Positions 1 to 5,700 of a DNA stretch of 6,111 bases are shown here, in pieces. Numbering within the stretch: the first letter of the stretch is position 1; the number at the start of each line of letters is the position of its first letter. The DNA lies in contig CALRFM010000067.1 in the NCBI GenBank assembly GCA_943356515.1, positions 1 through 6,111 on the forward strand. The letters run 5' to 3'. The position numbers and the translations under genes are program-made. The notes beneath the pieces were generated by a model. That model was not told the DNA's origin. It saw only the letters and a list, made by a program, of their open reading frames with translations, and made no database searches. This stretch comes from Patescibacteria group bacterium (GTDB lineage: Bacteria; Patescibacteriota; Microgenomatia; UBA1406; GWC2-37-13).

Positions 1-89
1 CTTTTTTCCACCGCAATAGGATAGTCGTAAGCCAAACCAATAAACTTTGCAGGATTTATCTTTAATTGAGAGATAGATATATTATTCAT
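1..89 (-). CDS. Phd/YefM-family antitoxin, N-terminal part (runs off the left edge)
   Basis: Reading leftward from an ATG at 89-87, 29 codons are open and the frame leaves the window at base 1. The peptide opens MNNISISQLKINPAKFI and continues ..DYPIAVEK. This is the usual start of Phd/YefM antitoxins: a short strand, then 'S-L+-NP-K-I', then a strand ending 'P-AV-+'. In the family this N-terminal half forms the dimer that binds the operator DNA, while the missing C-terminal half wraps and neutralises a RelE/ParE- or Doc-type toxin. A toxin gene would be expected just beyond the left edge on the same strand. No Shine-Dalgarno sequence is present. Instead a -10 box ends 6 bases before the ATG, so the message is probably leaderless. 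Family call is firm from the N-terminus; toxin partner unknown. Confidence 0.8.
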   Translation of the reverse strand, partial: MNNISISQLKINPAKFIGLAYDYPIAVEK

Positions 90-95
90 ACGTAT

Positions 96-124
96 ATGAT
101 ACATTTAAACAGGTCATTTTTCAA
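96..124 (-). promoter_or_regulatory. Leaderless sigma70-type promoter of the antitoxin gene
   Basis: On the minus strand TTGAAA (124-119) is followed by a 17-base spacer and TATCAT (101-96), each five of six to consensus. Six bases later comes the ATG at 89, so transcription should start at or next to the start codon. The 8-bp perfect palindrome ATACGTAT (88-95) covers the predicted start point. It is a reasonable place for an autoregulatory operator of a Phd-type antitoxin, though that role is inferred. Confidence 0.65.
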
Positions 125-144
125 GAGCTGTTAATTGGTCATTT
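112..144 (-). repeat. Pair of 8-bp direct repeats flanking the antitoxin -35 box
   Basis: The minus strand carries AAATGACC twice, at 144-137 and 119-112, 25 bases apart. The second copy lies inside the -35/-10 spacer and the first just upstream of the -35 box. The placement fits repressor half-sites for antitoxin autoregulation, but two 8-mers in AT-rich DNA could be chance. Confidence 0.35.
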
Positions 145-153
145 AGGAAAAGT

Positions 154-807
154 TTACGGAACCAACTCTATATCTGAGAGAGAAGATACAAAAAGCGTAT
201 TGTTAGTCTGATCCAAGAGACCAGTGATAAGGACACGTTGGTTCAAATACTGGGTGAGAGAAAGATTTTTGGAGACCGTAAGAAACATAACTTCTCCATT
301 TTCAAGCATTAACACATATCGAAGCATGTTTTTTGGTACTTGATAGGTTGCTTTGATGGTACCCATTTTTGTCACGGGTACCGGCGCGGGGGTAAGGGTT
401 GGCTCAATAATGACAATTGGGGTTGGTGTGGGACGAGCAATCCACCATGCATATTCTACGGCTTTTCCTTGGAGGTACCCGGGAATTGCTCCACCAGAAA
501 GAAGGAGAATCATTCCAACAAGAAACCATTTAAAGGGAATATGAATTTTTATCTCTCCATCGGCATCTTTTTTGATCCATTTTTTTATATCGTCAAGCCA
601 ATGAAAGAAATAAGAAAAGGGATTCCTCACGGTTAGAATGGGAGCATCGATGTCATCTTTTTGGGAAGCACTACTTTTCAGTGAGTCTGCAATGGCCGAG
701 CCGATGCGTGAAACGGATGAGGGAGATTGAGAAGGGGCAAAACGACCATGGGTATCCCTGCTTTCTTTGGTTGCCGTCTTTTTGCGTTTTGAAGAATTGT
801 AACTCAT
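154..807 (-). CDS. Single-pass membrane protein with Pro-rich linker and small OB-like C-terminal domain
   Basis: I do not recognise a named family. The chosen start is ATG at 807 (217 residues). The frame can be extended to a GTG at 858, but those 17 extra residues are hydrophobic and aromatic and look like translated leader. From the ATG, residues 1-50 are polar, basic and Ser-rich (SSKRKK, RDTHGRFAPS) and probably disordered. Residues 63-90 hold an aromatic amphipathic stretch. Residues 93-113 form one clear transmembrane helix. Residues 125-145 are a Pro/Thr linker (PTPTP, PTLTPAPVPV). Residues 149-217 alternate beta-like strands (..YVLMLENGEVMFLTV.., ..QRVLITGLL.., ..LFVSSLSDIELV), suggestive of an OB-like fold. 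The basic head probably lies in the cytoplasm and the beta domain outside. No Shine-Dalgarno sequence is visible; TGCTAAACT about 12 bases before the ATG is a possible extended -10. It reads away from the ACCGTATT array just upstream, which may control it. No terminator is visible after the stop. Confidence 0.7.
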   Translation of the reverse strand: MSYNSSKRKKTATKESRDTHGRFAPSQSPSSVSRIGSAIADSLKSSASQKDDIDAPILTVRNPFSYFFHWLDDIKKWIKKDADGEIKIHIPFKWFLVGMILLLSGGAIPGYLQGKAVEYAWWIARPTPTPIVIIEPTLTPAPVPVTKMGTIKATYQVPKNMLRYVLMLENGEVMFLTVSKNLSLTQYLNQRVLITGLLDQTNNTLFVSSLSDIELVP

Positions 808-869
808 ATCTATGTACCAGTTTAGCAAACATATTGATGTAAAAAAATAATGGTACACACTGGTTATTC

Positions 870-891
870 ACCGTATTATTAAAAATACGGT
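870..891. repeat. Inverted pair of array sites (8-bp arms, 6-base loop)
   Basis: ACCGTATT (870-877) and AATACGGT (884-891) are perfect reverse complements around ATTAAA. This is the array element nearest the membrane protein gene, so a dimer bound here would sit just upstream of its presumed promoter. No T-run follows on either strand, so it is not a terminator. Confidence 0.6.
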
Positions 892-1075
892 AGAACGATA
901 ACCACACCCCCAAAACACGAAAAAAATACGGTAAAATGCGGTGAACAATACGGATATCTGCTGGAAGGGCCTATTTATGGGTATTTTAGAGTCAACCGTA
1001 TTTCCACCGTAAAAAAGGGCCTTCTGGATCGATTTGAAGGGTATGGTTTATCAAACCACCGTATTTTTAATGGTC

Positions 1076-1090
1076 ACCGTATTATACGGT
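1076..1090. repeat. Perfect 15-bp palindrome built from two array sites
   Basis: ACCGTAT, a single central T, then ATACGGT: two opposed copies of the array motif fused head to head. This is the most compact dimer site in the array and probably shows the full operator (7-bp half-sites with a 1-bp centre). Confidence 0.65.
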
Positions 1091-1157
1091 GAGTAGGGCT
1101 CTGGAAAAGGCTTTTACCGTATTTGATTGAAAATTCTGAAAAATACCGGCAGCCAGT

Positions 1158-1166
1158 TGGTATACT
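1158..1166 (+). promoter_or_regulatory. Extended -10 promoter element before the ychF-like stub
   Basis: TGGTATACT is a TGn-extended -10 box with five of six consensus bases in TATACT. Seven bases later is the ATG at 1174, the spacing of a leaderless transcript. There is no recognisable -35 at 17 bases, as is often true of extended -10 promoters. The last ACCGTATT site lies about 40 bases upstream. Confidence 0.5.
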
Positions 1167-1173
1167 ATACAGC

Positions 1174-1233
1174 ATGAATCTATCTATCGGAATAGTAGGA
1201 ACACAGCACGAACTTTTCTACCATTTGAGCTGA
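1174..1233 (+). pseudogene. Short stub resembling the N-terminus of the GTPase YchF
   Basis: ATG at 1174 opens MNLSIGIVG, which is what YchF/OLA1-type P-loop proteins begin with before LPNVGKST. After the ninth codon the match ends, the P-loop is absent, and a TGA closes the frame after 19 residues. A promoter-like extended -10 box sits seven bases before the ATG. I read this as the promoter and first nine codons of a ychF-type gene whose remainder was lost or displaced by rearrangement. A nine-residue match could still be coincidence, or this could be a tiny unrelated leader peptide. Confidence 0.4.
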
Positions 1234-1274
1234 CTATTCCCCTACCCTCTCCGAGAAAGGCACGAAGAATAGTC
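1232..1274. repeat. 8-bp inverted repeat with a 27-base spacer
   Basis: GACTATTC (1232-1239) and GAATAGTC (1267-1274) are exact reverse complements in the gap before the DUF3800 gene. A related GAATAGT also occurs at 1190. This could be an operator, an element end or a hairpin in a leader; there is no T-run. Confidence 0.35.
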
Positions 1275-1303
1275 GAAAGAGATCGGTTAGGTAAGATTAT
1301 CCT

Positions 1304-1332
1304 TTCGCAGCCACAATCAGTTCTGCTACAAT
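1304..1332 (+). promoter_or_regulatory. Promoter of the DUF3800 gene, probably leaderless
   Basis: TTCGCA (1304-1309, four of six) is followed by a 17-base spacer and TACAAT (1327-1332, five of six). The TG at 1324-1325 makes the latter an extended -10 box. Transcription would start about seven bases on, at 1339-1340, exactly the second in-frame ATG. The first in-frame ATG (1331) lies inside the -10 box, so it could not be in the message made from this promoter. Confidence 0.6.
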
Positions 1333-1339
1333 GACTGAT

Positions 1340-1909
1340 ATGAAAAAACTGTATGTATATGTTGACGAGAATGGCCAAGATACCAAAGGGAAAGTTTTTA
1401 TTGTATCAGTAGTTGTCACTGGAAATGAACGAGATGAACTTTTGGAAATTTGTGAGGAGTTCGAAGATCAATCTAAAAAAAGGAAAGTGAAATGGAGAAA
1501 ATCCTCATATAAAAGTCGTCTTGAATATCTTTCCTATATTTTTTCAGATAAGCGCTTCAAAGGAAAACTACGTTACGAAATATTTAAGAAAATAAAACTA
1601 TACGACACTGCAACTATTGAAGGAATTAGCCATGCTATAAAGTGGCATAAACCCTCTAATCAATTTACGACACTCATTTATGTTGATGGGTTGGCAAAAA
1701 CAAAACGACATGACTATGGTGCAATGCTTCGCCATTTAGGCATTCCCACTCATAAAGTGCAGGGTGTATCAAAGGATGAAAGTAACGCACTTATTCGCCT
1801 TGCTGACGCAATTGCCGGCTTTATGAGAGATATAGCCGATGGACAAACCGGCAAAATAAAGGAACTTTTTATTAAGGGAAAAGAAGCAAGTATCCTTATT
1901 GAAGTTTGA
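1340..1909 (+). CDS. DUF3800 family protein, predicted RNase H-fold enzyme
   Basis: 189 residues from ATG 1340; starting at ATG 1331 adds three (MTD). I prefer 1340 because the -10 box TACAAT ends seven bases before it and overlaps 1331, and because DUF3800 proteins normally begin almost directly with the first strand. From 1340, residues 1-12 are MKKLYVYVDENG, the family 'Y-DE-G' strand with the first acidic residue, Asp9. Residues 113-116 (IYVD) give Asp116. The final motif at about 145-163 (KDESNALIRLADAIAGFMRD) contributes Asp146 and Asp156, matching the family's 'D---L-LADxIAG' signature. The acidic residues are those expected of an RNase H-like metal site. Family function is mostly uncharacterised; members are common in accessory and defence regions, so a nuclease role is inferred. 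The C-terminal end is short for the family but the core motifs are intact. The gene stands alone between a decayed leader region and a convergent terminator. Confidence 0.85.
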   Translation: MKKLYVYVDENGQDTKGKVFIVSVVVTGNERDELLEICEEFEDQSKKRKVKWRKSSYKSRLEYLSYIFSDKRFKGKLRYEIFKKIKLYDTATIEGISHAIKWHKPSNQFTTLIYVDGLAKTKRHDYGAMLRHLGIPTHKVQGVSKDESNALIRLADAIAGFMRDIADGQTGKIKELFIKGKEASILIEV

Positions 1910-1912
1910 TCT

Positions 1913-1938
1913 AAAAAAAACCACCCACTAAGGGGTGG
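1913..1938 (-). terminator. Rho-independent terminator for leftward transcription
   Basis: On the minus strand CCACCC, a six-base loop and GGGTGG form a GC-rich 6-bp stem (1938-1921) followed at once by eight T residues (1920-1913). On the plus strand the A-run precedes the stem and no T-run follows, so it serves leftward transcripts. It ends four bases from the DUF3800 stop and would keep leftward transcription, possibly from the large TPR gene 830 bases away, out of that gene. Confidence 0.75.
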
Positions 1939-1948
1939 AGGAACCTAT

Positions 1949-1964
1949 TCCAAGTTGCCTTGGA
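1949..1964. other. Second hairpin just upstream of the terminator
   Basis: TCCAAG, loop TTGC, CTTGGA is a perfect 6-bp stem with a tetraloop. In the leftward transcript it precedes the terminator stem by about ten bases, giving tandem hairpins before the T-run. It may be part of a structured RNA end or simply aid termination. Confidence 0.4.
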
Positions 1965-2017
1965 CAGCTTGCCATACGGTCAGTTTTCGGCTCTTATTTA
2001 TCCCTAAATATACCAGC

Positions 2018-2137
2018 TTAGAAAGGAAAATGCAAATGATATTTTGAGGCTTCATGAAAATCTTTATTTTCGAAGGGGCGTACACCAAAAATTTCAAAAC
2101 TTCCGAGGAAGGTAAGACCCCCTCTGAAGTGTGGCAC
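2018..2137 (-). other. Small protein-like frame, doubtful
   Basis: A GTG at 2137 opens 39 codons (VPHFRGGLTFLGSFEIFGV.. to ..HLHFPF). It overlaps a second open frame of 64 codons on the same strand (1945-2139, TTG start). Neither has a ribosome binding site or a family I recognise, and both lie in the 200 bases leading to the leftward terminator. They may be a degenerate gene in two frames, or a non-coding element that happens to be open. Confidence 0.2.
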
Positions 2138-2151
2138 AAATTTTCAGGGTT

Positions 2152-2307
2152 TTATGTCTTTATGTAAAAATGAGACTTCAGCTTAGCTTCAATGAGCTTT
2201 GTTATTTCTCTGTTAATGTCGGCTTCAACATATATCTCGGCAAAAGCGCATTGTGTGCATATTGGTACTGGTAGATCAATGTCAATCGAATATATTATGG
2301 ATATCTC
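2152..2307 (-). pseudogene. Possible C-terminal remnant of an unknown protein
   Basis: An open frame of 51 codons runs leftward from just after a TAA to a TAA at 2154-2152. It has no ATG, GTG or TTG near its beginning. The peptide looks protein-like (..IDLPVPICTQCAFAEIYVEAD.. then a charged helix ..EITKLIEAKLKS..) and includes a CxxC pair. No family recognised. A start-less frame with coding-like composition suggests the 3' end of a disrupted gene; chance is a real alternative. Confidence 0.25.
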
Positions 2308-2359
2308 TTATGCTAGACAAATTGAGGGTTAAAAACCAAACTAAAAATATCTGTAATAG

Positions 2360-2400
2360 AAAAATTATTTTCCTCCCTTTTTATGGACATGCAAAACTCC
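2360..2400. repeat. Imperfect direct repeat, copy A
   Basis: A, then AAAATTATTTTCCTCCC, then TTTTTATGGAC and AAAACTCC at the right end. Copy B at 2494-2539 has the same order of blocks with small substitutions and length changes. On the minus strand both copies read GVL-VHKKGGK followed by a stop, preceded in this copy by MAKSE. Confidence 0.45.
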
Positions 2401-2493
2401 TTCTGATTTCGCCATTTACGTCATCCAAACAGACTAAAATAGATATTAATTCGAGATTAATTTATGATGCGAGTTTCTCACGGGCGAAGTCAG

Positions 2494-2539
2494 GAAAAAT
2501 CATTTATTTCCCCCCTTTTTTATGGACTCCAAGAACTCC
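2494..2539. repeat. Imperfect direct repeat, copy B
   Basis: Blocks AAAAATCATTTATTTCCCCCC, TTTTTTATGGAC and AGAACTCC match copy A about 135 bases to the left. The minus strand again reads GVLGVHKKGGK then a stop. The shared coding sense and stop hint at a duplicated gene 3' end, but low-complexity C and T tracts account for part of the similarity. Confidence 0.45.
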
Positions 2540-2640
2540 CCTATTCATATATAGGTTTTTTAAATATTGTCTTCATATCCGTGATCTAGAACTCGTTTCA
2601 TAACTTGACGAACAGAGCCTCCGAGTAGTAGTTTGATAGG

Positions 2641-2749
2641 TATGTCAGAAAATTATCAGATCAACAGTGGAGTGTTCTTCAACCGTTACTTCCTCGACAA
2701 GACTTTTCAGAAGGTGGTAAACCCTAAGAACGTTTTTGCGGTTGTGTTG
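2641..2749 (+). pseudogene. IS5-family transposase, N-terminal fragment with frameshift
   Basis: From 2641 the plus strand reads YVRKLSDQQWSVLQPLLP, then RQDFSEGGKP, then TAA (2725). This is the N-terminal 'LsdeQW--l-PLLP---gGrP' segment of IS5/IS402-type transposases (the DUF4096-like region). One base further on, in another frame, KNVFAVVL (2726-2749) continues the same protein, so two bases were lost (or one gained) after GGKP. The match then ends and the DDE catalytic domain is absent. A clear in-frame ATG is lacking; an ATG at 2642 is out of frame. The remnant abuts the 3' end of the TPR gene, with the junction at about 2750-2767. It marks a past insertion and deletion and is not functional. 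Confidence 0.7.
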
Positions 2750-2767
2750 GTTTCAGTTTATTTTTCG

Positions 2768-5700
2768 TTACTTCTTAAGAATTTCTTTAATTCTTTCTTC
2801 AATTTCCTTTTTAATTTGAGAATAAGATTGATTTTCAAGTATTTTATCCAGATCTCTTTGTAGAATAAGAAGGTCATCTTTCCTTCCTGAACTTAGCGCT
2901 ACATTCCACATCATACCGAAATCAGAGGCAATTTCTCCTAAAGTTTTTTCTGGTTCCCCGGATTTTACAATATGGATTGCAATGTCAGTAAAGATGTTAG
3001 TAAGGTAAGAAAGCCATAATACTTTGCCCTCTGATAAAGCACCAGATCGCCATAATTTTGACATAAAATGAACAAATACCTGAGTAAAACTTTTTGGATT
3101 TGACCCTGGAAGAAAGACTTGTTGAATAAGATGATAAACCCTTATAGTTTTCTTGAAGTCGTCATCAGCAAGGATTTGGTACAGATCATCGCCATTGAAA
3201 CCTACAAAGGTATAAAAACATTCAGCGAGCGAGCCAATAGCTTTGGAATACATAACTCTATCCATCAAACCACTATTCAAACTCTGCTGAACGATATACC
3301 AAGTATTTATGGGAATTATATCCTGAGACTTAGAGAACCGATAAAATCTGAGGTCGTCAGTAATAAATACATAATTTGGTTGCTTTGCTAAACGAAGTGT
3401 ATCTATAACCCATTCCTCAAAGATTTCGTGGATTTTTTCTCCCCTTAATTCTATAACAGGAACAGTTTTGACTATCTCTATGGTTTTCGATCTTCTTATA
3501 AACTCCCATAATCGTCGAAGATCAGGATTTTCCTGTTGTAATAACTCTTCCTGAATTTTTTGAAATAAGCTAAAAGTAATCTGGATTCTGGGAAAGAACT
3601 TTTCAAGCCCCTGCAATAAGTTGAGTTTTGAAACTGTGAGTAGAGCAATATAGTCAAACACGAAAACTTTCCCCTTACTATAATTTTCTTTTAATTCACG
3701 ATGAAATTCTTCAGACGTAATTGTGTATTCGATAGGCATGAGTGGATCTCTACCAGACCATACAGCAATAAAAGGTCTTTTGAAAATCTTTTCAAGATAA
3801 TAACTAGGAATGGGATTCTCTTTGTACTTCTTTTGTATATCTTCAACCCAATTTCTACGATCTTGAAACATTTTGATTAGTTTTTCTTTTTCTTTCTCAA
3901 AATTAATTCTAGTTAGTACTCCTAACTCGGGAAATTCTTGATCAAATCTCAAGGCAACATCAAGGCTTCTGTCGCCACCATCTTCACTTGCATATCGTAA
4001 AAGCACTGCACCAGCATGAGAATAAGCAACTTGTTTTTTATCAGGCTTATCAGCAAATTCAATAGCTCTGTTAGCTGATAGGATAGCTTGATTTTTATCT
4101 TGAAGGAGCACTTCAACCATACTTCTATCAATCCAATAAGTGAAGATTTTCTTATCGAGAAACACTTGCTCTACTTGAAGTAATAACTTTCTAGCTATTT
4201 CAACGGCTCCGTTATAAAGGAAGGCTCTGGCAAATCTATGGATTTCTGAAGGCGGCAGTTGTAAATACTCGGGCATTTTCTGAAGTAGATCAAATGATAT
4301 TTCGAAGTCTCGATTTCTGAAGGCTTCAACAGCATCAACCATATTATTTTGAGGAATTTCCAGTTCTCTTTCTTTTGGAAGATTAAGTTCATCTTTTCTA
4401 TTAAGCCATGTTCTTGTAAGTCGTACTAATTGAACAGCATCAGCAAAGAATAGTTTGTTCTTTTCTACTAAGGCTACGCTTACTGCTTTATCAAAATCTT
4501 TGAGTGCATTTTCCAAGTTTTCAGTTTTGCCAAACTGTGGTGCAATATCCTCATAACTCTGACTTTGAGGCAAAACATCATCTTTCAGAGATTTTGCCAA
4601 CAAAACTCGACCATGTAGAGTTAGTGTTTCTACATCTTCATCAAGTTTCAATGCAATTTCCGAATACTGCGATGCCTTATCAAGTTCATATCGCGATAAG
4701 AAAATGGAGGCTATATAAAAGGAAAGGGCGCAATTAGTTTTGGAAATTGTTCCCAGTTCGTCTTTCTCATGATCATTTACGAATTTCAGAACTTCTTCTG
4801 GACTATGTTGCAGTTCCATCAACCTCAAATAAGCATGTAGAACGCGCGCTTCTTTTGTTTCAAGCACCTTATCCCACAATGACTTTAGTATCTCTTCCGC
4901 TTTTTTTAGTTCCCCTTGAGCTTTATCTTTTGGTAAATCAATAGCTTTTGATATGTACGCATTCGCTATATTAGTTTGTGCAATCAAAAAGTCAGGCTTT
5001 TTTGATACTGCCTTATGGAAATACTTGAGAGATTCGTCAATTTTCCCTTGTGCATTATAGGCAACTCCAATGTTGTTATATACACGAGCAAGTTCATCTC
5101 CGAAACCATCTTTATTTTCTACTTCAGGCAGAATCGTTGAAAAACGAAGAACAGCTTCAGGAAAATCCCCTCTATCCAAAAAAACTTTTGCTTCTTCAAT
5201 TTGTTCCTTAATTTTTGCTTTTTCAATAGCTATATTTGCTCGATCTTCGGAAAATGACGGAACGGCTGGAGAAGGCTGGGTTGAATTATGGATAATAGCA
5301 TCATGTAGTTCCTTTTTTACCCTTTTTGCAACCGAATCTGCAACATCTTCTACAGATTTGTCCGATATTACGACTACACCTTTTGTTGATTGACGTAAGG
5401 TTTCTCTGAAATTCTTCCCCAATTTTGTATAAATTATTATTTGTTCTTTCCAATGCTCAAGTGTTTCTTTTCTAACTTTTTTCGTAATTATAGGTTTCTG
5501 TTTATAAATTTCTTTATAGATCAGCGGAAAACAGGCGATCAAATCCTCAATTTGTTGCTCGCTTGTCCATAGCATAATGCTAAATGCCTGAGATCCATTT
5601 TCATTTGCTGCACGAACCTGTTCGTAGAAATGGTTTTCAAGTTTTCCAAAAGGAGAAAAGACACACCATGTATCTAATAAAACATGAGTACTTGATATGA

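Larger units (their letters stand above)
870..1123. repeat. Operator- or iteron-like array of about eleven ACCGTATT sites
   Basis: Exact ACCGTATT on the plus strand starts at 870, 995, 1058, 1076 and 1116. Exact AATACGGT (minus-strand sites) starts at 884 and 925, with near copies at 935 (AATGCGGT), 947 (AATACGGA) and 1083 (TATACGGT). A further near copy, ACCGTAAA, starts at 1006. That is eleven sites in 254 bases, far above chance for an 8-mer. Neighbouring starts are often 10-12 or 18 bases apart (925/935/947, 995/1006, 1058/1076), roughly one helical turn, as for cooperative protein binding. The array fills the gap between the minus-strand membrane protein gene and the plus-strand ychF-like stub and DUF3800 gene. 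It contains no credible reading frame. The spacing is too irregular for CRISPR. Possible roles are a multi-site operator, a replication iteron set or a partition site; the sequence does not decide. Confidence 0.75.
1912..2640. other. Gene-poor, decayed interval
   Basis: No intact gene is supported between the DUF3800 stop and the transposase fragment. The interval holds a minus-strand terminator and neighbouring hairpin (1913-1964), two short protein-like minus frames without good starts (2018-2137 and 2152-2307), and a pair of imperfect direct repeats (2360-2400, 2494-2539). The rest shows no RNA gene or structure that I can defend. Stop-riddled protein-like pieces beside transposase debris suggest a graveyard of earlier insertions. 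Confidence 0.6.

Noticed and set aside
705..770. GreA/GreB C-terminal-like domain in the TPR-nuclease (residues 705-770 of the protein; columns here give residue numbers, lying within 2768-5986)
   Set aside because: Expected from related TPR-PIN systems, but I see no GreA/B-like strand pattern; the segment looks like the helical lead-in to the PIN domain.
808..858. GTG start at 858 for the membrane protein
   Set aside because: It adds 17 hydrophobic and aromatic residues before a typical basic N-terminus and has no ribosome binding site; the ATG at 807 fits better.
864..872. TTATTCACC resembling a DnaA box beside the repeat array
   Set aside because: A single site with a mismatch at the last base and no other DnaA box-like sites; it overlaps the first ACCGTATT copy, so it does not support a replication origin by itself.
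870..1123. CRISPR array reading of the repeats
   Set aside because: Repeat units are only 8 bases, in both orientations, with irregular gaps of 2-44 bases and no uniform spacers.
1184..1378. Minus-strand 64-codon open frame
   Set aside because: Antisense to the ychF-like stub, the DUF3800 promoter and the DUF3800 start, with no ribosome binding site or family resemblance.
2563..2640. Minus-strand reading ending LLLGGSVRQVMKRVLDHGYEDNI
   Set aside because: It looks protein-like, but the frame is closed a few codons upstream where it runs antisense to the transposase fragment, so no gene can be supported.
2253..2863. Plus-strand open frames of 116 and 76 codons across 2253-2603 and 2633-2863
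   Set aside because: The first runs through the direct repeats with no ribosome binding site or family. The second is a chimera of an out-of-frame reading, the shifted part of the transposase remnant, and the antisense of the nuclease gene's 3' end.
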